A DNA stretch of 64,000 bases from Chloroflexota bacterium (lineage in GTDB: Bacteria; Chloroflexota; Anaerolineae; Aggregatilineales; Phototrophicaceae), in assembly GCA_011525385.1 (NCBI GenBank), contig WTGF01000053.1, positions 1 to 64,000 of the forward strand, read 5' to 3'. The notes beneath the pieces were generated by a model. That model searched no databases and was not told where the DNA came from. It saw only the letters and a list, made by a program, of their open reading frames with translations. Shown here piece by piece: positions 24,615 to 33,522 of this stretch (positions are counted from its first letter, which is position 1; every line of letters starts with the position of its first letter). A program made the translations under genes and the position numbers.

Positions 24615-25811
24615 TCAGTCGCCGCTGTGCCCGCGTATGACGCGGGCCAGGATTTCGATCGCGCGAAGGATGGTGGATTCATCCGACATGGTGAAGTTGA
24701 GGCGCATGGTGCCCAGCCCCGCCTCCTGATCGATGAAAAAGTACTTGCCGGGGACAAAAGCTACTTTTTGATCGACCGCTTTCCAATAGATCTCCTCGGC
24801 ATCAAGTCCGTCGGGACCGTCGATCCAGATGAACATGCCGCCCTCCGGTTTGGTCCAGCGATAGACCTCCGGCATGAACTGGTCCATGGCAGCGAGCATG
24901 GCTTCCTGGCGCGGTCGGTAGAGGTCGATGATTTTGGGCAATTGCCGGTCCAGGTAGCCGCCGCGGATGTACTCGGTCGCTAGCGCCTGCGCATAGGTAT
25001 TGGTATGCAGATCCGCCCCTTGTTTGGCGATGCGCATCCAGTGATGGATCGCCTTGGGCGCAATGCAAAAGCCGAGGCGAAGCCCGGGCGCAAAGACTTT
25101 GGAGACCGTGCTGACATAGACGGTATTTTCTGGCGCGAAGGTGAAAAATGGCGCGATAGGCTGGCCGCGATAACGCAGATCGCTGTAGGGATCGTCTTCA
25201 ATGACAAGGGCCTCGAATCGCTTGACGATCTCCGCCACTTCTCGACGCCTGCTCGCGCTGAGTGTGCGACCGGTGGGGTTTTGAAATGTAGAAACAAGAT
25301 AAATGAATTTCACCGAGCGCTTTTCCAAGACGTTGACAAGTGATTCGGGGATGATGCCCTCGTCATCAGTTTCTATATTCACGTATCTCGGTTCGTAGGC
25401 GTTGAAGGCGGTGATCGCGCCCAGGTAACTGGGGGATTCCAGCGCCACATAATCGCCCGGCGTGATCAATACTTTGGCCAGGGTGTCCAGGACGCTTTGC
25501 GAGCCGTTGAAGACCAAAATGTCTTCGGCATTGGCCGCCACTTGTTTGGCTGAAAGATAGTCCACCAGCGCTTCTCGAAAGGGCGTGAAGCCTTCTGTCA
25601 GATCGTATTGCAGCGCAGCCGCGCCATAGCGATCGAGCACTGTTTCGTTGATTCGGTACAGGTCTTCAAGGGGGAAACTTTGCGGAGCGGGTATTCCCCC
25701 GGCTAAGGATATCATGCCGGGTTGGGAAACGACCGCGAGAATCTCGCGGATGGCGTTGCTCTGCATACTCAAGGTGCGTTGGCTAAGCAATCTTTGGAAA
25801 TCGTTTGACAT
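24615..25811 (-). CDS. PLP-dependent aminotransferase (2-aminoadipate / aromatic type, subgroup I)
   Basis: This is a class I/II aminotransferase of 398 residues, the LysN/MocR-like branch. PLP contacts are visible: N178 in FQNPTGRTLS, D207 in VIEDDPYSDLRY and Lys238 in VSTVSKVFAPGLRLGF, with the C-terminal Arg near MRLNFT. The branch moves amino groups between 2-aminoadipate, leucine or aromatic amino acids and 2-oxoglutarate. The frame extends to 25889, overlapping sigA, but family sequence begins at the ATG at 25811 (MSNDFQRLLSQRT), so I trimmed it. It lies 74 bases after sigA. Confidence 0.88.
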   Translation of the reverse strand: MSNDFQRLLSQRTLSMQSNAIREILAVVSQPGMISLAGGIPAPQSFPLEDLYRINETVLDRYGAAALQYDLTEGFTPFREALVDYLSAKQVAANAEDILVFNGSQSVLDTLAKVLITPGDYVALESPSYLGAITAFNAYEPRYVNIETDDEGIIPESLVNVLEKRSVKFIYLVSTFQNPTGRTLSASRRREVAEIVKRFEALVIEDDPYSDLRYRGQPIAPFFTFAPENTVYVSTVSKVFAPGLRLGFCIAPKAIHHWMRIAKQGADLHTNTYAQALATEYIRGGYLDRQLPKIIDLYRPRQEAMLAAMDQFMPEVYRWTKPEGGMFIWIDGPDGLDAEEIYWKAVDQKVAFVPGKYFFIDQEAGLGTMRLNFTMSDESTILRAIEILARVIRGHSGD

Positions 25812-25885
25812 TGGGCTTTGAACCTTAGACAAAAAACCGACGCAAGACTGGTCGGCTCGTTTCACGATTAATTTTGGAGCGTAAT

Positions 25886-27055
25886 TCAACCCAGGTAATC
25901 GCGCAGGTTATGCGCAAGCTGTGGATGACGAAGGCGGCGCAGCGCTTCCTTTTCCAACTGACGGATGCGTTCGCGGCTCAAACCGAATTTATTGGCGATC
26001 TCTTCCAGGGTATGTGGTTCTCCACCGCCAAGCCCGAATCGCAAGCGCAGAATATGACTTTGGCGCGGCGTCAATTCGGCCAGCACTTCGTCTATGGTTT
26101 CCTCGAGCAGGTTTTGCGTGGCAGAATCCACCGGACTTATGGTTTCCTGGTCTTCGATAAAGTCGCCAAATTCGCTGTCGCCGTCGTCGCCAACCGGTCG
26201 TTCCAGGGCGATGGCATGCTGGCTGGCATCCAGCATAGCACGTACTGCTTCGGCCGCAACTTCCATCGCGGCCGCGATTTCTTCGGCGGTTGGACGCCTG
26301 CCCAAGGTCTGTTCCAAGTCTTGAGCGGCGCGGTACATTTGGCGGATGCGTTCGGTCATATGCAGCGGGATACGGATCGTGCGCGTTTTTTGCGCCAGGG
26401 CGCGGGTGATGGCCTGACGGATCCACCAAGTGGCGTAAGTGCTAAACCGATTGCCACGGGAGTAATCGTACTTGTCAACCGCCCGCATCAAACCGACATT
26501 GCCTTCCTGGATCAGATCGGGGAAGGGCAGGCCTTGGCCCATATAACGTTTGGCGATGCTCACTACGAGACGTGTATTGGCGCGTCCCAAGTGTTCACGG
26601 GCGCACTGCCCGTCGAAAACAAGCCGGCGCAAATGGCGGCGCCAACGGTCGCTCTTTTCCAGGACATCGGGCTGTTCAAGCCTGTGCCGCGCCTTTAGCC
26701 CGCGCTCAATGCGTTTCGCCAGGTCGATTTCATCAGCAGCGGTGAGCAGCGGTTCTTGCGCCATCTGACGAAAATAAAGTCCGACGGGGTCGTCGGACGA
26801 GATTGCGCTGATATCCGCTACTGCCGAATCTTGGGGGGCGTCGCGGTTTTCGTAGTCCTGTTCGATAAGCTCTATGATGTGTTTCGATCGGGGAGCGTCG
26901 CTGTCTCGTCTAAGTTCTATTCCAAGCTCGTCCAACTCGAACAATATTTTTCGCAAAGCGACGCGGTCGTCTCCATCATCATCAAGCGCTTCAATAATCT
27001 GTTCATAAGTCAAATAACCGCGTTTGTCCGCCAACTCGACCAGTACTTGTATCAC
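25886..27055 (-). CDS. sigA: Primary sigma factor RpoD/SigA
   Basis: This is the main sigma70 factor, 389 residues. Region 1.2 is DDPVGLYFRQM (about 134-144). Regions 2.1-2.4 include NLGLMRAVDKYDYSRG-type sequence and FSTYATWWIRQAITRAL, which reads the -10 box. Region 3 follows (PLHMTERI). Region 4.2 is EEIANKFGLSRERIRQLEKEAL, the -35 reader. The N-terminal ~130 residues are a short region 1.1-like acidic part. The start is a GTG with GAGG seven bases upstream. A TTGACA promoter lies upstream. Confidence 0.95.
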   Translation of the reverse strand: MIQVLVELADKRGYLTYEQIIEALDDDGDDRVALRKILFELDELGIELRRDSDAPRSKHIIELIEQDYENRDAPQDSAVADISAISSDDPVGLYFRQMAQEPLLTAADEIDLAKRIERGLKARHRLEQPDVLEKSDRWRRHLRRLVFDGQCAREHLGRANTRLVVSIAKRYMGQGLPFPDLIQEGNVGLMRAVDKYDYSRGNRFSTYATWWIRQAITRALAQKTRTIRIPLHMTERIRQMYRAAQDLEQTLGRRPTAEEIAAAMEVAAEAVRAMLDASQHAIALERPVGDDGDSEFGDFIEDQETISPVDSATQNLLEETIDEVLAELTPRQSHILRLRFGLGGGEPHTLEEIANKFGLSRERIRQLEKEALRRLRHPQLAHNLRDYLG

Positions 27056-27135
27056 GATGAAACCTCTGCCTGTGTATAGGTGAATAAGCTTAGTATTTCT
27101 ATTTGACTGTAAATGTGCAGACGAGTCTAAATCCT

Positions 27136-27165
27136 ATTTTGTAGGAAGTGTCGATGGTATGTCAA
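27136..27165 (-). promoter_or_regulatory. Candidate promoter of sigA
   Basis: On the minus strand a perfect TTGACA (27160-27165), an 18-base spacer and CAAAAT (27136-27141) lie about 80 bases upstream of the sigA GTG. The rest of the 272-base gap is AT-rich and holds a short CTGTC/GACAG hairpin next to a T tract. Confidence 0.45.
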
Positions 27166-27327
27166 TTGAGAGTTTTTAACAAAAAAACATACCGGCTCGC
27201 TGTCGGTTTTTGACAGAGAGGCAAAGGCGCGAAAACAGGGGCATGTAGCCGGCTGATTGGCGCCGGATTAGAATTCAATTAGTCTCGGCCACCTCATTGG
27301 TTTATAAGGAGCGGGAACAAGATCGCC

Positions 27328-28572
27328 TTAGCGAGATAGTATCCTGTTGACGATACCGAACCAGAATGGCGCGCCTTGCGCCGCGGCGATGACGGTAGCA
27401 GCAATACCCAATAATTTGCCGAGCAATAGCAGGTGCCAACCGTCTGGATTGTTTTCGGGCAGGTAATTCCAAAGATTGTTAGGGTTGCCGCGCGCCGGAT
27501 GATCGGAGGAATAGATGCTGAGATCTTCCATGAACCAACCGATGGGCAAGCGCAGATTCTGGATATCTTGCAGCCTGTTGGCCAGTTCCGCTCCCGTCCC
27601 GATGACATCCTCGGCGCCGGCGGCGGTTTGCGCCTGGTTTGCAGTAAAGCCCTGGTCATCTTCTGCCGCGTCATTGACCTCGGTTTGCAACTGTCCGCTT
27701 TGTACAGAGAAACTCACTTCGCTGCTGATTTGCTCGCGCCTGATTGGATCTTCCCACAGGGTGCGGGCGATATGCAAGGTGTCAATATTGACCGTCAGCG
27801 CGATAGCCAGCGCCACGACGACGGACAAGGTCTTCATTTTCGCTGCGTAGCTGGAGCTGGCGCGCGCCATCGCGCTGTTGAACCAGTTTTCCAGGTTGGC
27901 GCGGACCTCATCCACGGACTGCGCGCTGGCCATGACCGCCGACAGCGCGCTTCTGAAATAGGGATTGTCATTCTGGAGCACGCCTGCCATCACAGAGGCG
28001 TCATTTGTGGGCTGTAGACCCAGTTGACCAATCTGATCGTCTATCTGATTCAAGACATCGGCCAGCGCGCCGCGAACCTGCCTATGTTGAACAAATCGCA
28101 GCGATTGCCGCAACTCCGTCGTGCCTTGGCCCGTGCTCATGACGCGGTTGACCATGAGGCGCAGCCCGCGCCGTTCGGGGCCGGCCGGCATTCCGTCAAT
28201 GATATTGAGCAAGTCGCCGAACATTTGCTGGTCGGATTCAACTTTCACGGTCTTCAATACAACATCTACAAAGGTCGCCGGTTCAATCCAGTCGACCGTC
28301 CCTATCGGGCCGCTGGCTATTTTCTGCGCTTCCACCTCGGTGATACGTTGGTTCGGCATCACCGGATCCGCTTTGACAAGCTGGATGAGCGGATGCGTAT
28401 ACACTTTTGCGCGCATCACCGGGTCCTGTACGATCCCATCCAGGGTATTGCGGAGATTTCGCGATCGCAGTCGCGTAGCCCGTGACAACAGAGAGTTTGT
28501 CTCTGTTACCAGAATGCTCAGCAAGATATACACGAAGATCATGCCGACGATGACTTCAACAATTGCAGCCAA
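27328..28572 (-). CDS. Uncharacterised membrane protein with three hydrophobic anchors
   Basis: This is a 414-residue protein. An N-terminal helix (about residues 5-23) is followed by a basic stretch (SRATRLRSRNLRNTLDGIV). A middle helix (about 243-262, VVVALAIALTVNIDTL) and a C-terminal hydrophobic end (about 385-412, KLLGIAATVIAAAQGAPFWFG) complete the anchors, with ~190-residue soluble parts between. I recall similar conserved hypothetical proteins in many bacteria, but no function. The start is a TTG with AAGGG about seven bases upstream; the later in-frame ATG at 28542 would remove the start of the first helix. It is followed on the same strand, after a gap, by sigA. Confidence 0.6.
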   Translation of the reverse strand: MAAIVEVIVGMIFVYILLSILVTETNSLLSRATRLRSRNLRNTLDGIVQDPVMRAKVYTHPLIQLVKADPVMPNQRITEVEAQKIASGPIGTVDWIEPATFVDVVLKTVKVESDQQMFGDLLNIIDGMPAGPERRGLRLMVNRVMSTGQGTTELRQSLRFVQHRQVRGALADVLNQIDDQIGQLGLQPTNDASVMAGVLQNDNPYFRSALSAVMASAQSVDEVRANLENWFNSAMARASSSYAAKMKTLSVVVALAIALTVNIDTLHIARTLWEDPIRREQISSEVSFSVQSGQLQTEVNDAAEDDQGFTANQAQTAAGAEDVIGTGAELANRLQDIQNLRLPIGWFMEDLSIYSSDHPARGNPNNLWNYLPENNPDGWHLLLLGKLLGIAATVIAAAQGAPFWFGIVNRILSR

Positions 28573-28659
28573 GCCCGATCCCTTTCGCTGCCGCAGGGTA
28601 GATTTTAGAACATATGTCAGATTGAATTTTAGTATAGCGCAAGCCTAATTCACCGCAAG

Positions 28660-29283
28660 CTAGAGGTTGATGCTTGCGACAGTGGGGGTGCGCGTGGGAA
28701 CGGGCGCGATCACGTGTTTCGTGCTTGTCGCCTGATGTAATGTCGGCCAGGCGGTTGATGTGTCGCTGGGCGTAAAGCTCGCGGTCGGGGTAGCGGACGG
28801 CGTCGCAGTCGGGGTAGGGGTTGGCGTGTCGGTTGGATAGAGCGCTCGTATGATGTCTTCGTGCATATAGACCGGTTCAAGGCGGCGCGTCAAGGTGTTT
28901 TTGTCCAGGACGTACCATTCGGAATTGGGCTGCTTGGCGATCACGCAGACGGTCTCGCCTTCTTTGATTGCCTCAACAATGCGGCTGTCTGTGGATGGGG
29001 ACGCGCGAACGATGGCGCTGCGCACGATGACAACGAATTCCTGACAGGGTGGCACCGGCGTATAAGTGGGCAAGGGAGTCGGCGCAAGGTATTGCAGTTC
29101 CACGATTCTGACGGCAGTAGCGGTGGTCCGTTCAATGGCCTGTCGCGTAGACTCGACAACGGTAAGGCCGCTGGACATAAAACTACGCAGGCCAATCCAC
29201 AAGTAATAAAGCCCAAAAACGATGGCAATGCCAAGCAAAATCACAAACCAGGATGGCGGTCCCGCGCGTCGGCCGTATGCCAC
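28660..29283 (-). CDS. Membrane-anchored SH3-type protein with Pro/Thr-rich tail
   Basis: This is a 207-residue protein: an N-terminal hydrophobic anchor (about 10-30, WFVILLGIAIVFGLYYLW), a linker with LAPTPLPTYTPVPP, then a bacterial SH3-like domain (about 85-145, VRSAIVRASPSTDSRIVEAI then ETVCVIAKQ). A low-complexity tail follows, TPTPTATPSATPT and similar. SH3b domains often bind cell-envelope polymers; such P/T-rich linkers are frequent in Chloroflexota surface proteins. The start is a GTG at 29283 with GAGG five bases upstream, rather than the TTG at 29301. It lies 88 bases upstream of the three-anchor membrane protein on the same strand. Confidence 0.65.
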   Translation of the reverse strand: MAYGRRAGPPSWFVILLGIAIVFGLYYLWIGLRSFMSSGLTVVESTRQAIERTTATAVRIVELQYLAPTPLPTYTPVPPCQEFVVIVRSAIVRASPSTDSRIVEAIKEGETVCVIAKQPNSEWYVLDKNTLTRRLEPVYMHEDIIRALYPTDTPTPTPTATPSATPTASFTPSDTSTAWPTLHQATSTKHVIAPVPTRTPTVASINL

Positions 29284-29511
29284 GATATCCTCTATGACCA
29301 ATATGATCTAACGTTAGTCGAAAAAATGCCGGGCACAAGCGAGCGTTGAGAAGTCGTCGGATTACGGGCGGTCGGGCGTCCGCCAGCGAGTCGAAAATCG
29401 GGTATTCGAGGCGCGCAAGGACCAGGCAGCCGCGCTGCGGGAACCCCGACAAGTCCCTTCTCATATCGCTTGCATCGTGCATAATAACGGTCTAATTTCG
29501 AGGAAGCATGC

Positions 29512-30414
29512 ATGCGTATGGGTCGTTGTCTGCGGACTGTCTCTGTCATTGTCGCCCTGTCCCTATCCATAATCTCAAGTCAAGGTCAGCAGAAGCGGAC
29601 GTTGACGATTTATGCGGCTACGTCCCTGACCGATGCCTTTGAAGAATTGGCGGCAGTATTCCTTGAGAATCACCCCGAGACGGATATCGTTTTGAACTTT
29701 GCCAGTTCATCAAAACTGGCGGCTCAGTTGTTGGCGGGGGCGCCGGCGGATATCTTTGCCAGCGCCAACAGCGCGCAAATGGATCTGGTCGTTGCGGACG
29801 GGCGCATCAGCGAAGGCGCGGTACAATCCTTCGCGGCGAATCGGCTGGCGCTGATTGCGCCGGCTGACAACCCGGCGGAAATTGCCGGCATTGGAGATCT
29901 CGGCAGCAAGAGGCTTTTGCTTGTGCTGGCGGTGACCGGCACGCCCATTCGAGACTATACAAACGCCATGCTCGCTTCGCATAACGATGAATACGGAGAC
30001 GACTTTGCCAAACGGGCGCTGGAGAATCTCGTCTCCGAAGAAAGCAATGTTCGGCAGGTCGTGGCGCGCATTGCCCTGGGCGAAGCGGATGCGGGCATCG
30101 TCTACCAGACGGACGTGACGGACGAAGTTCGAGACGATGTGATCAGGTTTCCCATCGAGGACCGCCATAATCAGATAGCGTCTTATCCAGTCGCGGTCTT
30201 GGACGACACTGCTTTACCGGAGCTTTCCGAAGCGTTTATTGTTTTTCTGAGATCTGATGATGGTCAATCGATTCTGGGCGCTTTCGGATTCTGTTCGCCG
30301 CCAAGAGAGGCGGATGAGGCCACAGCCGAGCCCAGGGCAGAAACGGGCCAAGACAATCCCATAGAAAACGAAATGGAAGTAGCGCCTTGTGAAGGTCTGG
30401 AAGCTGAAAGCTGA
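29512..30414 (+). CDS. modA: Molybdate/tungstate ABC transporter binding protein
   Basis: This is an extracytoplasmic oxyanion-binding protein, 300 residues. An N-terminal signal segment (LRTVSVIVALSLSII) leads to the ModA start LTIYAATSLTDAFEEL, then FASSSKLAAQLLAGAPADIFASA, which carries the Ser residues that hold the oxyanion. Near the end is QIASYPVAVLDD. After the normal end (about residue 260) there is an odd acidic tail of ~35 residues with two Cys. The ATG has GAGGAAG five bases upstream. It overlaps modB by 26 bases. It supplies the molybdenum cofactor route. Confidence 0.92.
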   Translation: MRMGRCLRTVSVIVALSLSIISSQGQQKRTLTIYAATSLTDAFEELAAVFLENHPETDIVLNFASSSKLAAQLLAGAPADIFASANSAQMDLVVADGRISEGAVQSFAANRLALIAPADNPAEIAGIGDLGSKRLLLVLAVTGTPIRDYTNAMLASHNDEYGDDFAKRALENLVSEESNVRQVVARIALGEADAGIVYQTDVTDEVRDDVIRFPIEDRHNQIASYPVAVLDDTALPELSEAFIVFLRSDDGQSILGAFGFCSPPREADEATAEPRAETGQDNPIENEMEVAPCEGLEAES

Positions 30415-31192
30415 CAAGCTGCTGCTCGTTGCAGTCAGCGCGTTTGCGTTCTTATTGTTGGCTATCCCGATATTCGTGCTTGTCCTCAACGGCCTAGGCT
30501 CGCGCGCATGGGAGGGATTGCCGGAATCGTCCTCAATATTGACGGCGACCTTGCTGAGCTTTGCCTCGACGTTGGCCGTCGTTTGTCTGGCGGCGCTATT
30601 GGGAACACCGCTGGCGTATGTGCTGTCTCGCTTTGAATTTACTGGCAAACGCATCGTAAGTCTATTCATCGAATTGCCAATTGTCATGCCGCCCGCGGTG
30701 GCGGGGTTGGCGCTGCTCATAACCTTCGGTCGCCGTGGATTTATCGGCGCCTGGCTTGCCGATGCCGGCATTGTCATTCCCTTTACGATACTTGCGGTGA
30801 TCATTGCGCAGTTTTTCATTTCCGCGCCCTTTTATATTCGTTCGGCACAGGTCGGTTTCTCCAGCGTTTCGGCCGAGGTGGAAGATGCTGCCCGCGTGGA
30901 TGGCGCATATGGCTGGCAGATGTTCTGGTACATAACCTTGCCGATCGCATGGAGGGCATTAGCGTCAGGCATGATACTGTGCTGGGCGCGCGCTGTGGGG
31001 GAATTCGGCGCTACTATTCTCTTTGCCGGTAATTTACAAGGCCGGACGCAGACGATGCCTCTGCTGGTCTACAGCGTTTTTGAGCGCGACATCAGCGCGG
31101 CGATTTGGACCGGACTCATTCTGATCGTGCTGGCGCTGGTCGCCCTGTTTGTATCGCAATGGTTCGCAGCCACGCAAGACCGGCTCGACTAG
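30389..31192 (+). CDS. modB: Molybdate ABC transporter permease
   Basis: This is the membrane subunit of the molybdate importer, 267 residues, with about six helices. The EAA loop that docks the ATPase is VEDAARVDGAYGWQMFWYITLP (about residues 168-189). The PAVAGLALLITFGRRG and ARAVGEFGATILFAGN blocks are typical of ModB. The start is a GTG inside the end of modA, preceded by GGAAG nine bases away. No modC ATPase follows: the next gene is arsR, so the ATPase must be encoded elsewhere or shared. Confidence 0.92.
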   Translation: MKVWKLKADKLLLVAVSAFAFLLLAIPIFVLVLNGLGSRAWEGLPESSSILTATLLSFASTLAVVCLAALLGTPLAYVLSRFEFTGKRIVSLFIELPIVMPPAVAGLALLITFGRRGFIGAWLADAGIVIPFTILAVIIAQFFISAPFYIRSAQVGFSSVSAEVEDAARVDGAYGWQMFWYITLPIAWRALASGMILCWARAVGEFGATILFAGNLQGRTQTMPLLVYSVFERDISAAIWTGLILIVLALVALFVSQWFAATQDRLD

Positions 31193-31250
31193 CGCAGGTA
31201 AGGCTGGAGAGTACGGCATGCTATTCCCGCGTTTCAGCCCGCAGTTGGGC

Positions 31251-31279
31251 TTGACCTGACGGACATGATCGATCATAGT
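31251..31279 (+). promoter_or_regulatory. arsR promoter with a palindromic operator in the spacer
   Basis: TTGACC (31251-31256), a 17-base spacer and CATAGT (31274-31279) form a sigma70-like promoter. A perfect 12-bp palindrome ATGATCGATCAT (31265-31276) lies in the spacer and touches the -10 box, the usual place for an ArsR operator. The predicted transcript start falls at or next to the arsR ATG (31286), and no Shine-Dalgarno is seen, so the mRNA may be leaderless. Confidence 0.5.
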
Positions 31280-31285
31280 TAGCGC

Positions 31286-31618
31286 ATGAGCATAGATCTC
31301 GTGAACTTCGCCAAAGCGCTAAGTGACGACACGCGCCAGGAGATTTGCCTGGAGTTGTGCTGCGTATGGCTTAGTGTCAGTGAACTGGTGGATGTGCTTG
31401 GCGGCAAGGTGAAGCAGCCGACGGTGAGCCATCACCTAAAATGCCTGGAAGAAGCAGGCTTGGTGCATATACGGCAAAAGGGTCGGCAGCGCTTCTATAC
31501 GTTGAATCAAGAGCAGTTGACCGTCTGCTGCGGGTCTTTGATCAGCAGATTCGCGCCGGATTTCGCAGTACAGCATGATTTTCACCACCAGCCGCCGTCC
31601 GCCGGACGCGATGCCTGA
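31286..31618 (+). CDS. arsR: ArsR/SmtB-family metalloregulator
   Basis: This is a 110-residue winged-helix repressor. The recognition helix region is QPTVSHHLKCLEEAGLV (about 44-60), followed by the wing (IRQKGRQRFYTLN). Cys residues at 21, 25, 26 and 81-82 are candidates for As(III) binding; the classic ELCVCD is not exactly kept (here CLELCCVW), so the site is atypical. It is followed after 19 bases by an arsenate reductase, so it most likely represses its own operon until arsenic or a related ion is bound. Confidence 0.88.
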   Translation: MSIDLVNFAKALSDDTRQEICLELCCVWLSVSELVDVLGGKVKQPTVSHHLKCLEEAGLVHIRQKGRQRFYTLNQEQLTVCCGSLISRFAPDFAVQHDFHHQPPSAGRDA

Positions 31619-31637
31619 TCGCGGGCGATTGAATTAG

Positions 31638-32069
31638 ATGAGTCTGTCGACGCAAAAACTTATGGTTTTGATTCTGTGCACGGCGAATTCCGCGCGCTCA
31701 CAGATGGCGGAAGGCTTGCTGCGAGAATTGGCAGCGGACCGCGCGGATGTTTGCAGCGCCGGCGCGAAGCCATCAGATGTTAATCCCTACGCCATTGCGG
31801 CGATGCGGGAGCGCGGAATTGATATTTCCAGCCAGTCTTCGGATCACCTCGGCAAGTACCTAGAAACGGAGTTCGACTACGTCATCACCGTATGCGACAA
31901 CGCGGCCGAGACATGCCCGGTCTTCCCGGGAAGGGCCCTCCGCATCCACTGGAGTTTCCCGGATCCGGCCGCAGTCAGCGGCGAACACGACGACGTGCTG
32001 CGCTCGTTCATCAAGGTGCGCGATGGCATGGAGCGCCGGCTCCAGGAGTGGTTTTCATCACTGGGCTAG
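31638..32069 (+). CDS. arsC: Arsenate reductase, low-molecular-weight phosphatase type
   Basis: This 143-residue enzyme reduces arsenate to arsenite with thioredoxin. The P-loop Cys14-T-A-N-S-A-Arg20 (CX5R) sits at the N-terminus, and the two shuttling cysteines are Cys86 and Cys93 in TVCDNAAETCPVFPG. The Asp-Pro general acid is FPDPAA (about 107-112). It is co-transcribed with arsR. No arsenite pump (arsB/acr3) is present in the window. Its stop overlaps that of the convergent TPR gene by four bases. Confidence 0.92.
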   Translation: MSLSTQKLMVLILCTANSARSQMAEGLLRELAADRADVCSAGAKPSDVNPYAIAAMRERGIDISSQSSDHLGKYLETEFDYVITVCDNAAETCPVFPGRALRIHWSFPDPAAVSGEHDDVLRSFIKVRDGMERRLQEWFSSLG

Positions 32070-33322
32070 CGTGTATCAGTTTGCTCACGAGGGCTATTCA
32101 GGCTATCCAGGCTATTTTCTACCGGGCGGGTGGCTTCCGTGATCGCCGCGCCCGTCGATGGAGCGCTTTGCGTGGCGTTCAACCCTTTCAGTCGCCGTTC
32201 GGCGCTGATAGCTCTGCGCCTGGCGGCGCTAAATTCCGGATTCAGTTGTAGCGCATACCGGAAGTCAATAAGAGCCTTGTTCAACAAGCCCAATTGCTGC
32301 CTGGCCAATCCCCGATTGTAATAGGCCTCGTAGCGGTTTCCATCCAGGCGGATCGATTGCTGGAAGTTTTCGAGGGCCGAATCGTAGTCCCCCAGGCGAT
32401 AACAGGCGCTGCCTCGCAGGTTAAAGAGTTCGGCGCTATTTGGGAGCAGTTGGATCGCCTTGGTGCAGTCGTCGCGCATGGCAACCCACTGGCCCAGTTG
32501 AGCATGGATCAGAGCAAGCATACGATAGCATTGGTATTGATCCGGCTCGAGCCGTAGCGAGGTCTCAAGATCGCTGACGGCTTTTTCCAGTTCGCTGCGG
32601 TGAGAATAGCGCGCCGCCCCGCGGTTGTAGTAGGCAAGCGAGGAATCAGGGCTCAAGCGAATGATAGAGGTAAAGGTCTCTATGGCCTGCGAAAAGATTC
32701 GCTCTGACATTTGCCGCTCGCCGAGCTGGAAAAGCGTCGCGATATCCGTGTCGAGTTGTTCGGTATCGTGATCAAGCGCGAGCGAGTCGAGGGCTTGGAT
32801 CAGGGACCAGAGCGTACCGGGAAAGGGCGTGCGACTGGTCAGTTCGGCGATGCCAAGCGCGCTCGACAAACCAAGGATCTCGTCCAGCTTCGGGGGCATA
32901 CGACCGGCAAGCACTTGCTCTTCCAAAACGAGCGGTTTGCCTCGGACATCAATCACGACTCTTACGAAGCAAGTCTCATCTTCTTTGCCTTGGGGCGGAA
33001 TACGCTGAACGCCCGTCTTGAATCGAAATGGCGGCTCCAGCAGAATGTCGTAGCCATGTCCAGTAATCGACAGCGCCCTTTCGTCCATTCTCAATCGGAC
33101 AATGCGTTGCCTCTTGTCCAGTCTCCAGGCGCCCCAAACCAGCAGCGTGAGAACGACAACAGGCGCCAGCAGCAGCGCTTGCTGCGTGGCAATCGCCAAG
33201 ATGAGCGCGGCGGTGCAGATAGCGAGGATCGGCTTCAATGGCAATCCGCGCCGATTGATATCTTTGGTGAGCAGGAATCCACCCTCAATAATGGCAGATG
33301 GTGGGCTGGAATCGCTTTGCAT
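32066..33322 (-). CDS. Membrane-anchored tetratricopeptide-repeat protein
   Basis: This is a 418-residue protein. Two adjacent hydrophobic helices (about 31-48 and 51-68) are followed by a beta-rich part (about 75-175) and then a run of TPR units from about residue 205 to 375 (for example SSLAYYNRGAARYSHRSELE, then QCYRMLALIHAQLGQWVAM and YEAYYNRGLARQQLGL). TPRs are protein-binding scaffolds; the partner is unknown. It is convergent with arsC, overlapping by four bases, and its upstream side faces repeat D copy 1. Confidence 0.7.
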   Translation of the reverse strand: MQSDSSPPSAIIEGGFLLTKDINRRGLPLKPILAICTAALILAIATQQALLLAPVVVLTLLVWGAWRLDKRQRIVRLRMDERALSITGHGYDILLEPPFRFKTGVQRIPPQGKEDETCFVRVVIDVRGKPLVLEEQVLAGRMPPKLDEILGLSSALGIAELTSRTPFPGTLWSLIQALDSLALDHDTEQLDTDIATLFQLGERQMSERIFSQAIETFTSIIRLSPDSSLAYYNRGAARYSHRSELEKAVSDLETSLRLEPDQYQCYRMLALIHAQLGQWVAMRDDCTKAIQLLPNSAELFNLRGSACYRLGDYDSALENFQQSIRLDGNRYEAYYNRGLARQQLGLLNKALIDFRYALQLNPEFSAARRRAISAERRLKGLNATQSAPSTGAAITEATRPVENSLDSLNSPREQTDTR

Positions 33323-33421
33323 GACGTGACACTTTGTTCGTATTCACCTGTTATTGTACGCCGACGAACTTGCGGACAATGCGAAGGGCACGGGCGCCTA
33401 GGGATGAACCTGATTGCACCA

Positions 33422-33520
33422 CTTATTTAACACACCCCCTTGCTCATGCAAGGAAAAGGCACGTTATTTTTATGAGCGCGGCAGATTTTTTCGCCGGTTA
33501 CGCGCCGAGCGGCTGTTTGA
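33422..33520 (+). repeat. Repeat family D, copy 1
   Basis: This is a ~90-bp intergenic element. It starts CTTATTTAACACACCCCC, then a hairpin CCTTGC-TCAT-GCAAGG, then TTATTTTTATGAGCGCGGCAG, then CGCCGGTTACGCGCCGAGC. It ends two bases from the stop of the alpha-fucosidase gene (33523). Other copies are at 42450, 54722 and 62021. Confidence 0.75.
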
Positions 33521-33522
33521 AC

